Shown: positions 20,715 to 29,002 of the stretch, one piece after another | Layout: each line of letters begins with the position of its first letter | Position numbering within the stretch: the stretch's first letter is position 1 | NCBI RefSeq assembly: GCF_003968755.1 | Contig: NZ_RYDL01000010.1 | Location: 1 to 64,000 of the forward strand | DNA from: Flavobacterium sp. RSP15 | GTDB lineage: Bacteria > Bacteroidota > Bacteroidia > Flavobacteriales > Flavobacteriaceae | Direction: 5' to 3' | DNA length: 64,000 nucleotides | Made by a program: the position numbers and the translations under genes | The notes under the pieces: generated by a model | Told to the model about the DNA's origin: nothing | The model's database searches: none | Seen by the model: only the letters and a program-made list of their open reading frames with translations

Positions 20715-21289
20715 TTCTATCTTGGATCACAATAATCTTAACAATTTTACATCTTCAAATAAATTATAATTTCTGTAAAACAACACGTGCAATCCTTTAG
20801 TTTTGTCAAAGCAATAAATTTGTATTTTTAAATCAACAACCCAACCGATGACGTGAACCTACGCGGCAATAAAAGTTAACGACTTATCGCTTGATTAGGA
20901 CTTTATCGGTTTTTACTGAAAAAGCATCAGAGTAGTAATTCAGGCATAATGGCCTATTATCAAGGTTTCGATTGTTTTCAGTAGTTAGGTGCATCCAGAA
21001 CTAGATTATCATCGTATTCTGCTGTATGGGAATTTATAAATTTACATAATACAGTAAGATTAACATATTTGCATCGTTTTATTGATGTTCTATTTCCAGC
21101 TAATACTCCACAAACTGATTTAGTTGTTGAAGAATTACAAACTTGGCTAACTGGTTTAGAAAAACTATAATTATTACTGGAAAAAATACCCATTCCTACC
21201 CCAACATTCGTTTATAATGGAAAAAAAAGCCCGATAAATACTTTTTAGTGGAAAATAAAGTATAGTTTTGCTTCAATAAAGCACCACTA
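20715..21289. other. Intergenic scar before the Fic gene
   Basis: No intact gene. It contains a possible gene tail (20985-21170, listed separately) and the sequence ACACGTGCAAT at 20783-20793, which recurs just after the downstream Fic gene (22773-22783). The rest shows nothing recognisable. Confidence 0.5.
20985..21170 (+). pseudogene. Possible C-terminal gene relic, unknown
   Basis: A reading frame without a start codon but with protein-like composition ends at TAA 21168-21170. Its last part reads FINLHNTVRLTYLHRFIDV and LVVEELQTWLTGLEKL, helical in character. A TAG at 20982-20984 bounds it upstream. I cannot assign a family. It could be the remaining tail of a gene lost during insertion, or chance. 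Confidence 0.25.
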
Positions 21290-22768
21290 ATGGAAAATTT
21301 TGTCCCAACACACCTTCAAGAAATTATTTATTCATCGAGCGATAAAAAAGTAAGAAAACAAATTGCTTTGCTTGAAAGTACAGGTAAAATTAAAAAAATT
21401 GCTCCTCGTATCTTTACTTCCAATTTTATTGATACGGACGAGGTTATTATCAAAAGAAATATTTTTTCTATTCTGGGCAATTTATATCCCGGTGCATTAT
21501 TAAGCCACCGTTCCGCAATAGAATTCAAACCAACTGCAACAGGACAAATATTTGTTACCTATACCTACACCAAAAAAATAGAGTTGCCTGGAATAACCAT
21601 TCGTTTTATGGAAGGTATTGGAGCAATTGAAGGTGACAATTCATTTTCGGGGGAGTTATTTGTTTCACAACAAGAAAGAGCATTTTTAGAAAACCTACAA
21701 CCGTCCAGAAAATCGGGTCCAGAATCTAAAACTATTTCAATTGCTGAACTCGAAAACAAACTAGAGAAAATAGTACAAGTTAAAGGCGAAGAAGGACTAA
21801 ATCAAATTAGAGATAACGCAAAAGTAATCGCCGATAAATTAAGAATGCAAAGTGAGTTTGAGAAATTAAACAAACTAATTAGTGCCTTATTATCTACACA
21901 GCCTTCCAAAATATTATCGTCTCCACGAGCCATTGCACGAGCATTTGGAAATCCTTATGACCAATCAAGAATAGATTTGTTTGAGATATTATTTTTAGAG
22001 TTAAAGCAAAGAGAATTCAAAAATGCGATAGATAGAAATACAACTAATACAGCTTTTCAAAATTTCGCTTTTTTTGAAGCCTATTTTTCAAATTATATTG
22101 AAGGAACTCGATTTGAAGTGATTGAAGCAAAAAACATTATTGAAACCGATACCCCAATGTTCAATCGTGATGAAGATTCACACGACATATTAGGAACGTA
22201 TAAATTGGTCAGTAATAAAATCGAAATGAATGTTACGCCAACTTCTCCGGAAGAGTTCATTAGCATTCTTCAATACAGACATCGATTACTTTTGGAAGCA
22301 AGAATATCAAAAATGCCAGGCGTACTTAAAGATAAAAACAATCGTGCTGGAGAAACATTTTTTGTCGATTTCGAATTAGTAAAAGGCACATTAATAAAAG
22401 GGTTTGATTTCTACAAAGTACTAACAGACCCATTTGCAAAAGCAGCTTACATTATGTTTATGGTAAGTGAAATACACCCATTTTTGGACGGTAACGGAAG
22501 AATTGCAAGAGTAATGATGAATGCCGAATTGGTCAAAGCTGAACAAACAAGAATAATAATTCCAACAGTATGTCGTGATGATTATTTAGGAGCTTTACGA
22601 AGATTAACAAGGCAACAAGATCCATTAGCCTATATAAAAATGCTACAACGAGCACAAGATTTTAGTGCAACATTAAAAGCAGATACTATGGAAGATTTAG
22701 AATTGCAATTAAACTCAAGTAACGCTTTCAAAGAACACGACGAAGCCAAATTAAAGATTATCGTATAA
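21290..22768 (+). CDS. Fic protein with AbiEi-like N-terminal domain
   Basis: A 492-aa protein. The C-terminal Fic domain carries the complete active-site motif EIHPFLDGNGRIAR (His396 to Arg407), so it should be able to AMPylate or otherwise nucleotidylate a target. A likely auto-inhibitory helix, Ser267-xxx-Glu271-Gly272 (SNYIEG), precedes it. The first ~130 residues resemble the winged-helix antitoxin type of AbiEi/DUF6088 proteins (GKIKKIAPRIFTSNF near residue 32, LSHRSAIEFKP near 71, VTYTYTKKIELPG near 89). I infer a fused DNA-binding/antitoxin and toxin-like enzyme, possibly for phage defence or self-regulation. It stands alone on its strand in a mobile-looking region. Confidence 0.85.
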   Translation: MENFVPTHLQEIIYSSSDKKVRKQIALLESTGKIKKIAPRIFTSNFIDTDEVIIKRNIFSILGNLYPGALLSHRSAIEFKPTATGQIFVTYTYTKKIELPGITIRFMEGIGAIEGDNSFSGELFVSQQERAFLENLQPSRKSGPESKTISIAELENKLEKIVQVKGEEGLNQIRDNAKVIADKLRMQSEFEKLNKLISALLSTQPSKILSSPRAIARAFGNPYDQSRIDLFEILFLELKQREFKNAIDRNTTNTAFQNFAFFEAYFSNYIEGTRFEVIEAKNIIETDTPMFNRDEDSHDILGTYKLVSNKIEMNVTPTSPEEFISILQYRHRLLLEARISKMPGVLKDKNNRAGETFFVDFELVKGTLIKGFDFYKVLTDPFAKAAYIMFMVSEIHPFLDGNGRIARVMMNAELVKAEQTRIIIPTVCRDDYLGALRRLTRQQDPLAYIKMLQRAQDFSATLKADTMEDLELQLNSSNAFKEHDEAKLKIIV

Positions 22769-23442
22769 AAAGACACGTGCAATATAGCGGTCTCTCTGCG
22801 GTCGTTCCCTTTGTTCCGTTCGGCAGCTTCAGTCGGTCAACCTTATATTTTCATAAGAACATTTTTTGGAAATAAGCAATTTATTATTTCAATTCAATAG
22901 TTAGGTTTCCCTCCGTTCCGCAGACACTTCACACGTTCTCTACCCTACGTTCGGCAGGGCTAGTACATCCACAATACCGCTTCATTTCGTTACACTCCGC
23001 AGGCTCCGTTTCACTGCATTCCAGCCGTATGATGTCTGCCGCCCTCAGTTTTTTCAGCGGTTGCTCCTTCGCACAGCCATCGGGGTTGGCGCCATTCCGT
23101 AAAAACGTCACTTTACCCTAAATCAAGGTACCCCGCCGCGGCGGGTGTCTTATATTTTTCCCTCGCCGTTTCACGCTGCTATTCCTTCTCTCTACTCCGC
23201 AAGCTACGTTCCGTTCTCGGTCTAGCGTGGCTGTTCGATTGCCGCAACCCCGCCACTGCGCTCCTCGATAAATAATGATTTCCGCTATCGCTACAATCAT
23301 CATTTTCTGCGGTGCTTGGGGGTGTTTGATTGCCTTGCGAGAGAAACGAAGCAATCACAATAACGTCCTCAGAAAAACCTCAACAAGACGTTCCTGCAAT
23401 TTCTTGAAAAGAAAAAGGTCGAATCTTTAAAACCAATACGCC
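22769..23442. other. GC-rich non-coding island
   Basis: From about 22785 to 23395 base composition shifts sharply to GC-rich, unlike everything around it. It holds imperfect repeated words (CTCCGCAGGCTCCGTTTC near 22996; CTCCGCAAGCTACGTTCCG near 23196), a perfect 14-base palindrome CCCGCCGCGGCGGG at 23132-23145, and an inverted repeat TGATTGC/GCAATCA around 23328-23357. Minus-strand frames at 22929-23111 and 23118-23354 have low-complexity, unrecognisable products and are probably chance. Directly downstream lies a relic of DUF6943, a family I associate with Bacteroidota conjugative elements. This is probably a leftover control or transfer region of such an element. Confidence 0.5.
23132..23145. 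repeat. 14-base perfect GC palindrome
   Basis: CCCGCCGCGGCGGG reads the same on both strands and lies in the centre of the GC-rich island. It could be a protein-binding site or the core of a cruciform in a former conjugative element. Confidence 0.6.
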
Positions 23443-23917
23443 ATGCCGAATTTCATTATTAAAACGCACCAAAAAAATGCAGATTACAGAGCAAATCAAA
23501 TCTTTATTCTTAACAAAGGGATGAATAGTGGCAAATGGAGCGTAGCGGAATTCACCAATACTAAAAAAAAAATATTAACGCATTGGTAATCCTCAAAAAG
23601 AACCTTTTACCAATAGTTTTGTAATCCTATTTCAAGACGAGCAAGATGCTGAAACAGTGTATTGGTTAGCCTATAGTTTATGGAAAGCAAGATTCTGGCA
23701 CCAATCGTTAGTAGGGTCCGTAATTCCATTTTTACGAATCGACGATTTCAAAAATGATTTTAGCGCAAAAGTAAATGAAATGCTGGAGGAACACGAGCTG
23801 CACAAAAAACAAATTCAGGCTTTGAGGTTGTTGGAACAAAAAGAGGATCAATTCCAGAAGAATATTGTACTCATAAATGAAATGAAACGGGTTATATTGT
23901 TGAGGTATTGTAAATAA
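23443..23917 (+). pseudogene. DUF6943-like gene, frameshifted
   Basis: The first frame (ATG 23443) reads MPNFIIKTHQKNADYRANQ and FILNKGMNSGK, then stops at a TAA just after THW (23587-23589). The continuation is in another frame (NPQKEPFTNSFVILFQDEQ, YWLAYSLWKARFWHQSLVGS, VIPFLRIDDF) to 23917. A single indel between about 23577 and 23590 accounts for this; an indel in the nearby A10 run would not, because the downstream frame has a stop at 23576-23578. The protein matches my memory of DUF6943, a family of unknown function common on flavobacterial mobile elements. Confidence 0.65.
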
Positions 23918-23988
23918 AAAAAAAGCAATTATAAAATTACGATACTATTGGAAAAGAACCGTAAAAAAATTACTTTTGATACTATCAA

Positions 23989-24954
23989 ATGATAGCATCA
24001 ATGAAACCTCCTTACGACATAACGCCGAATATTTTAAAACTGATACGTTCTATTTCCGAAAAGATTGGAGAAGTAAACGCTACGTACCTCAGCAAACAAT
24101 CTCCTCAACTTCGAAAGCAGAACAGAATTAAAACCATTCATTCGTCGCTTCAAATTGAAGGGAACACTTTGACAGAGGAACAGATAACCGCTTTAATCGA
24201 AAACAAAAGAGTAATTGGTCCTGAAAAAGATGTAATTGAAGTAATAAACGCAATTAAAGTCTACGAAAAATTAAAAGACTATAGCTATTCCTCAGACAAA
24301 AGTTTCTTAAAAGCACATCAGGAATTAATGAAAGGATTAATCGACAGCGCGGGAAAATATAGAAAACAGGCTGTTGGAATTGTGAAAGGAACTAAAGTGG
24401 AACATATTGCTCCACCGCATGACAATGTCCCTTATTTAATGAAGGACTTGTTTGAATATCTCAAAGATTCTGAGGAACTGACTTTAATAAAAAGCTGCAT
24501 TTTTCATTATGAAATGGAATTCATCCACCCCTTTTTAGATGGTAACGGCAGAATGGGCCGATTGTGGCAAACCTTAATTTTAAGATCTGAATATCCGGTT
24601 TTTGAATACCTCCCATTTGAAACATTAATTAGTCAATCACAAACCGAGTATTATAATGCATTAGCGCTTAGTGATAAGGTCGGAAAATCTACTATTTTTA
24701 TTGAATACATGCTTGGAATAATTGACGAGTCTTTAAAAAGTCTACTCAATTACAACAATCGAATTTTACGGGATATTGACAGATTAGATCATTTTATTAC
24801 TCTTGGACTCAAAGAATTCACAAGAAAAGAGTACATGAATATCTTTAAAGATATATCATCCGCAACAGCAAGTAGAGACTTAAAAAAAGGGGGCGTACTG
24901 AATCTGTTTGAAATCGTAGGAACTCTGAACAAAACAAAATACCTGATAAAATAA
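23989..24954 (+). CDS. Fic/DOC family protein, class II-like
   Basis: A 321-aa Fic protein. The catalytic motif is intact: EFIHPFLDGNGRMGRLW with His180. An N-terminal inhibitory-helix motif Ser53-xxx-Glu57-Gly58 is visible in HSSLQIEGNTLTEEQ. The C-terminal ~60 residues look like a winged helix (FTRKEYMNIFKDISSATASR). This is the common stand-alone Fic architecture; targets are unknown. An ATG at 24001 (MKPPYD) is an alternative start. It is unrelated in its N-terminus to the Fic at 21290-22768, so the two are independent acquisitions rather than a recent duplication. Confidence 0.88.
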   Translation: MIASMKPPYDITPNILKLIRSISEKIGEVNATYLSKQSPQLRKQNRIKTIHSSLQIEGNTLTEEQITALIENKRVIGPEKDVIEVINAIKVYEKLKDYSYSSDKSFLKAHQELMKGLIDSAGKYRKQAVGIVKGTKVEHIAPPHDNVPYLMKDLFEYLKDSEELTLIKSCIFHYEMEFIHPFLDGNGRMGRLWQTLILRSEYPVFEYLPFETLISQSQTEYYNALALSDKVGKSTIFIEYMLGIIDESLKSLLNYNNRILRDIDRLDHFITLGLKEFTRKEYMNIFKDISSATASRDLKKGGVLNLFEIVGTLNKTKYLIK

Positions 24955-25028
24955 TTATTGTAAATATTATCCAATGTAAATTATCTAAACATAAAAAAAG
25001 CCTGATCTCGCGACCAAGCTTTCAAACA

Positions 25029-25063
25029 AATTCGGGAAAAGGTTACCAAGCCAAACCCGAATT
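25029..25063. terminator. Inverted repeat between convergent genes
   Basis: Arms AATTCGGG (25029-25036) and CCCGAATT (25056-25063) enclose a 19-base loop and overlap the stop codon of the 58-aa minus-strand gene. Another short inverted pair AAAGC/GCTTT lies just to the left. It sits between convergent transcripts, so a terminator is plausible, but the long loop makes this uncertain. Confidence 0.35.
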
Positions 25064-25238
25064 ATTTCTTTTTAATTTTTGTCAATCCTTTTAAAAGGAG
25101 CGAAATTAGGAAACTAATAATAGCTCCAATTATTGCTAAGATAATCGTTTTTAGAATATCTTCAGAAACAATATTTGGCATCACACTCAATAAAGTTCCG
25201 GACGCGGTTCCAATTGATAAAGTGTTATTTGATTCCAT
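25062..25238 (-). CDS. 58-aa single-pass membrane peptide
   Basis: A small gene starting at ATG 25238: MESNNTLSIGTASGTLLSV, then one strongly hydrophobic helix (about residues 31-49, IILAIIGAIISFLISLLL) and a basic tail GLTKIKKK. It overlaps the end of the DUF5675 gene by 14 bases, so translational coupling is likely. Size, single helix and Lys-rich C-terminus are holin-like, but no family is recognised; calling it a holin would be speculation. Confidence 0.65.
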   Translation of the reverse strand: MESNNTLSIGTASGTLLSVMPNIVSEDILKTIILAIIGAIISFLISLLLKGLTKIKKK

Positions 25239-25947
25239 CTCGCCGTAAATATTGATTGTCTTTTTTCAACCGATTGATGATGGCCTGCTCTCGGTTGGCC
25301 TCATCATCTACCGTAATTTGACTGATTACCGAAATGACACCTCCCGCAAGGGCTGCATATCCGGCAATACTGACAAAAACTACTGGTAATGTTACCGGAG
25401 CTGCAATGATACTGCCACTGATGGTCAATAAAGCCAATCCAATACTTCTCAAAACCCGGAAGAACTTCGGGGTAGGTGCTTTTGCACGTTCAACTATATT
25501 CATAATTTCTTTACTTGTTTTAAGCCTTATCATCCTGAGCGGAGTCGAAGGATTAGATTGGATTAATATTTTCGCTTCTTCATTATTGGCCAAAGCTGTA
25601 TTAACTATAGCTTTCAGCTTTTCTAACGCTTTTCGGGAAGAACTTCCTCTTCCTATTCCAGTGTGCAGTGTTACAGTTGCGATACAGCCCAATAACTCTT
25701 TCTTGGCGTCATTGGCGGGATGGATTAATATCAAATCTCTTCCCGGAACATTTTTCAAATGCAAGTGCCATTGGAACTTGGGGCTAAATCGTTTCTGCAA
25801 AACATATTCTCCTTCGGGAATACAAGAAATACGCTTTTGGTTTCCCAGCCAGGGCAATTCGATGGTATAACAAACTATTGTGCCGTTCCATTCTAAAACC
25901 CCTTGCGTTCCCTTGGGAAAATACGTTCTATTCAACACAAAAACCAT
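25225..25947 (-). CDS. DUF5675 protein with C-terminal membrane segments
   Basis: A 240-aa protein. Residues 1-125 match the DUF5675 pattern (RTYFPKGTQGVLEWNG, CYTIELPWLGNQ, CIPEGEYVLQKR, LILIHPAND, LHTGIGRGSSSRKALEKL), a family of unknown biochemical function often seen near phage-type genes. Residues 165-210 are hydrophobic (two likely helices). Residues 132-140 (NPSTPLRMI) are the translation of a dispersed repeat embedded in frame. It starts 1 base after the 251-aa gene ends and overlaps the 58-aa gene, so the three form one operon. A decayed partial copy lies at 40573-40818. Confidence 0.8.
   Translation of the reverse strand: MVFVLNRTYFPKGTQGVLEWNGTIVCYTIELPWLGNQKRISCIPEGEYVLQKRFSPKFQWHLHLKNVPGRDLILIHPANDAKKELLGCIATVTLHTGIGRGSSSRKALEKLKAIVNTALANNEEAKILIQSNPSTPLRMIRLKTSKEIMNIVERAKAPTPKFFRVLRSIGLALLTISGSIIAAPVTLPVVFVSIAGYAALAGGVISVISQITVDDEANREQAIINRLKKDNQYLRRDGIK
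25530..25553. repeat. REP-like element inside a coding sequence
   Basis: The 24 bases starting TCATCCTGAGCGG and ending AGTCGAAGGAT match a widespread bacterial intergenic repeat type. Read on the minus strand in frame it encodes NPSTPLRM within the DUF5675 protein, between the domain and the membrane helices. Confidence 0.7.
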
Positions 25948-25948
25948 C

Positions 25949-26704
25949 TTAAAGCCCGCTTACCTGAACCAATGCCAATGGATTGAAAGAGCCATTTTTC
26001 AACGGATACATTCTACCATTTACCTCTTGAAAGAATTCAAGGCCTAAAGCCAAAAACAATGGTTTTGTGCTGCCCGGAGTAACCGGATTGACATGATTGA
26101 TAGCATCAGTTTGATTCGAATCCCAAGGTAGAATATCCGTTTCTGAAGTGGCAACTACGAAGGTTTCTGCTTCAAAATCAATTTCCGCACCTGCAGATAT
26201 GATTTTGAAATGCGTTGTTCCACTTGCAGCCGCAATCATGTTCGCAGGAACAAACGGCAACAAATCAACCATAATATCACCCGTAGCACGGTCAATCGTC
26301 CCCACAAAAGGAGCAAATAAAGCAGTGCCCAGCTTTCCTCTAATGTTGAATTCGAAACCGGCAAGCAATTCTGCCTCACCATCAATAACATTTCGCAATC
26401 CACGCTCACTTACCATATCCGCCTGAATGACTTTAATCATAGATTGAGTCAATCGGCTTACCATTCTGCTATCAGCAGAATTAATGAGCAAAGTTCGCAT
26501 TGCAGTTCGTAACGTTTTACCCGCCTTTCCAGCTCTTCCAAATTCGGCTCCATTCTCACGCGTTCTCTGGAACGCAGGATCGCTCGCAATTCTGCTTGCA
26601 TCAATGCCGCCTTTTTCACGTGCTAAATGCCCATCTTTGGTTTTGTAAAAAGTAATATCCCCGATAGTACCCTTCAACTTAATTATGCCTTTTTGCCTTG
26701 CCAT
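25949..26704 (-). CDS. Conserved 251-aa protein of unknown function
   Basis: No signal peptide, membrane segment or known motif is seen. It begins MARQKGIIKLKGTIGDITFY, followed by a basic segment (REKGGIDASRIASDP, GRAGKAGKTLRTAMRTLL) and a beta-rich C-terminal half (FVPANMIAAASGTTHFKI, LALGLEFFQEVNGRMYPLKN). I recall similar hypothetical proteins in several Flavobacterium genomes, but no described role. It heads the cassette 251-aa / DUF5675 / 58-aa. A truncated, frameshifted second copy is at 40820-41205, with the same downstream neighbour, so the gene pair moves or duplicates as a unit. Confidence 0.75.
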   Translation of the reverse strand: MARQKGIIKLKGTIGDITFYKTKDGHLAREKGGIDASRIASDPAFQRTRENGAEFGRAGKAGKTLRTAMRTLLINSADSRMVSRLTQSMIKVIQADMVSERGLRNVIDGEAELLAGFEFNIRGKLGTALFAPFVGTIDRATGDIMVDLLPFVPANMIAAASGTTHFKIISAGAEIDFEAETFVVATSETDILPWDSNQTDAINHVNPVTPGSTKPLFLALGLEFFQEVNGRMYPLKNGSFNPLALVQVSGL

Positions 26705-26836
26705 AATTTCTAAAATTTTAAATTAATAATTGTTTCAAATTCCCTCAATCATCATCCTGTTGCAACATCTTTCGATTGATTTCTAAACAAATTTTAAGCT
26801 ATTAAGTGAGATAAAAAAGACTCCCCTATTCCGTAT

Positions 26837-26851
26837 GTCACTTTGTGACAC
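26837..26851. promoter_or_regulatory. Palindromic operator candidate
   Basis: TGTCAC-TTT-GTGACA is a perfect 6-base inverted repeat with a 3-base spacer, in the 310-base gap between the minus-strand cassette and the plus-strand 67-aa gene. Its position and symmetry suit a dimeric repressor acting on both divergent units. The rest of this gap (26705-27014) shows nothing else. Confidence 0.45.
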
Positions 26852-27014
26852 AAATGGCAGAAATAGACATAAATATCCATTCACAACCACCATTGACAGG
26901 AGTAAATTTCCGCTTCTGAATCAAAGGAATTATTTACTATTTTTATGGAGTGCCAGAAGTTGAACCACAAAGGTATCAAGTGAGGCAAAGCCCAATCAAA
27001 GCTATAGATAGAGT

Positions 27015-27218
27015 ATGAGATCCAAAAACAAGAGACTATGTATCTACCCTAAGGACATACAACGCATAACAGGAAAGAGTTATCGCCAAAGCATTAGACT
27101 ACTTCAAAAAATGAGAATTAAGTTAAACAAACTAGAGGATGAGTTCGTGTCTATTGAAGAATTTTGCCAATTTACGAGTCTGAAAATTGAACAAGTTGAA
27201 CCTTTGATAATTGGATAA
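27015..27218 (+). CDS. 67-aa helix-turn-helix-like small protein
   Basis: A small basic protein: YPKDIQRITGKSYRQSIRLL resembles the start of a DNA-binding helix-turn-helix, and the C-terminus reads EFVSIEEFCQFTSLKIEQV. I know similar short proteins from Bacteroidota genomes but no assigned function. It is divergent from the cassette at 25.1-26.7 kb across a palindrome. Decayed copies of the same gene lie at 35901-35940 (tail only) and 40019-40224, so this is a repeated mobile-type sequence. Confidence 0.6.
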   Translation: MRSKNKRLCIYPKDIQRITGKSYRQSIRLLQKMRIKLNKLEDEFVSIEEFCQFTSLKIEQVEPLIIG

Positions 27219-27250
27219 GATAAGGATATGAAATACTTATTTCCGATTAA

Positions 27251-27283
27251 GTAGTACTATTTTGTAGTACTATTTAGTAGTAC
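27251..27283. repeat. Short tandem repeat, 13-base period
   Basis: GTAGTACTATTT is repeated almost exactly two and a half times (27251, 27264, 27277), followed by an A run. The repeated core AGTACT is itself nearly palindromic. No function is evident. Confidence 0.6.
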
Positions 27284-27292
27284 AAAAAAAGA

Positions 27293-27317
27293 TGGTGTCC
27301 TAGTATTTAAGACACCA
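27293..27317. terminator. Terminator hairpin between convergent genes
   Basis: Arms TGGTGTC (27293-27299) and GACACCA (27311-27317) flank an 11-base loop, with an A run on the left and T-rich DNA on the right. It lies between the ends of the 67-aa gene and the minus-strand phosphodiesterase gene, so it can serve both directions. Confidence 0.7.
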
Positions 27318-27343
27318 CTTTTACTTTTATATACTAGTTAATA

Positions 27344-28873
27344 TTATTTTTTATTTCTAACTACTTTTGTGAAATTAGAATAGTTATAGTTTCCTAAAAC
27401 TGACCTTTCCATTTCAAGTTTATAAACACCCCAAGGAAGTTTTACTTCCGTTTTAATTAGTTCTATCTTAGATGTAAGTTCAACAGTATTAGGCACTTTT
27501 TCAGTTAGCAACTCATACATTACTCGACCATCCATTTCTTTGGTGCTTTTTAGATTATGAAGATGGAGAATCGTAGGAATAATATCAATATTAGAGGTCG
27601 GCAAATTCCCTTCAAACTTTTTCTTAAAACTAGGACCGCCGGCAAGCAAGGCAATATGAATTTCATAAGGACTAAATCCACCATGACCTGCAACGCCTCT
27701 TGCAAAACTTGTTCCTGCATATCCCGCTTCATTTTTAGTGTCATTCCAATTCATATCAACTAGGATATCTCCTGATCGCTCTGGGTGATCCCAATGTATC
27801 GTTTCAAATGACAAGGTTCCTTCTACAGATCCTTTGACAGCTCCAACTTCTTCGTTTTTAGTATAAATACCGCCTACCCATTCCTGTTCTTGCAATGTGG
27901 CAACAATATTTTTTATGATTTGCAAATCATGATTCTTTATATATATAGCTCCTTCTGATACAACTACATCAGAAGATTCCTTGTCCTTTTTAAAACCTTT
28001 GGTGATTAGAAAGTCAGCAAGTCCCTGTTTTCCAACATGGGTCACAAAACCATGATCGGATGAAATGATAATATTAAAATTTTCTTCTAATCCTTTTGAA
28101 TGAAGCGTCTGTAGTATCCTTCCAAACTGTTCATCAACAAATTTAATTGACGCTATTGCTTCAGGTGATCCTATTCCATTTTTATGGGCAGCCGAATCTG
28201 GGTCTCCATACCATAAAGTACTTACCAAAGGACCATCTAGCGTTAATCCATATTTTATAACTGCATCTGTTAACCATTTGTGCTTGTCAAGACCCGTTGG
28301 AACTGTTCCAATTTCACTGAGTATTTTAGCTTGCATAGACTCCGGTAAAATCATAGAAGTATTAATGATTGCTCCTCCACTGACCTTATGATTTTGCATT
28401 AAGGCTTGTCCTGTAGAACCGGAACTAAAAACAAATAGGCTTTTACCATTTTGTTCTAAAACTTCTCCCAGCGAAACAGACGTTAATAAATGATTGTCTG
28501 TGGCTTTGGTAATTTTACTTAATTCTTCAGCATCTCCTGTGTTTAATCCTGCAGTTTCATTTATCTGTGGAAAATACACTGTATTCCCCATTAATCCATG
28601 ACTTCCAGGGTAACATCCTGTAGATAAGGAGGAGGCATTTACCCTAGTTACCGTTGGAAAAACACTGTGATGTTGTTTGCCGTAACTTCCTTTTTTACTG
28701 AATAAATATACATTCGGCATTAATTCAGGGGTGATATAATCAGGTCTTAAGCCGTCAAAGAATACAACTAATGTTCGAATATTAGATTTTTCAACCTTTT
28801 TTTGCGCTATACTAGCAGTACTAACAAGCAAAGTCAATGATAAAATTAAGAAACTTTTATTAACGATTTTCAT
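27344..28873 (-). CDS. Secreted NPP-type phosphodiesterase
   Basis: Alkaline-phosphatase-superfamily protein of the nucleotide pyrophosphatase/phosphodiesterase type, about 509 aa. I prefer the ATG at 28873 (MKIVNKSFLILSLTLLVST, signal peptide ending SIAQ) over the ATG at 28966, which would add 31 non-signal residues. Metal ligand Asp40 is in VVFFDGLRPDY; the nucleophile is probably Thr76 in FPTVTRVNASS. Further metal sites are DPDSAAHKNG and SSDHGFVTHVG, then GYSPYEIHI-type C-terminal segments (HGGFSPYEIHIALLAGG). It is the last gene of the FecR/sigma/SusC/SusD operon. It should cleave phosphodiesters or pyrophosphates in the periplasm or outside the cell. Confidence 0.88.
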   Translation of the reverse strand: MKIVNKSFLILSLTLLVSTASIAQKKVEKSNIRTLVVFFDGLRPDYITPELMPNVYLFSKKGSYGKQHHSVFPTVTRVNASSLSTGCYPGSHGLMGNTVYFPQINETAGLNTGDAEELSKITKATDNHLLTSVSLGEVLEQNGKSLFVFSSGSTGQALMQNHKVSGGAIINTSMILPESMQAKILSEIGTVPTGLDKHKWLTDAVIKYGLTLDGPLVSTLWYGDPDSAAHKNGIGSPEAIASIKFVDEQFGRILQTLHSKGLEENFNIIISSDHGFVTHVGKQGLADFLITKGFKKDKESSDVVVSEGAIYIKNHDLQIIKNIVATLQEQEWVGGIYTKNEEVGAVKGSVEGTLSFETIHWDHPERSGDILVDMNWNDTKNEAGYAGTSFARGVAGHGGFSPYEIHIALLAGGPSFKKKFEGNLPTSNIDIIPTILHLHNLKSTKEMDGRVMYELLTEKVPNTVELTSKIELIKTEVKLPWGVYKLEMERSVLGNYNYSNFTKVVRNKK

Positions 28874-29002
28874 AATAGAATGCTTTGGTTTTAAATTTAA
28901 TCCAACTGGAACGCTAGGGCCTTTCTGGCTCTTAGAAGTATTTTCCTGTTTCTGTTTTATTTTCATATTTAATAATTTAAAATAGTTTTACTTTTTATTT
29001 AA

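Noticed and set aside
22929..23354. Minus-strand ORFs in the GC-rich island
   Set aside because: Low-complexity Arg/Cys/Pro-rich products without homology cues; long open frames are expected in GC-rich DNA.
25334..25870. 178-codon plus-strand ORF
   Set aside because: Exact shadow of the DUF5675 gene on the other strand, whose family motifs and operon position are clear.
27251..27283. CRISPR-like repeat
   Set aside because: Only a 13-base period with no spacers and two and a half units; no cas genes are nearby.
28874..28966. 31-residue extension of the NPP phosphodiesterase
   Set aside because: It is polar and would bury the obvious signal peptide that starts at 28873.
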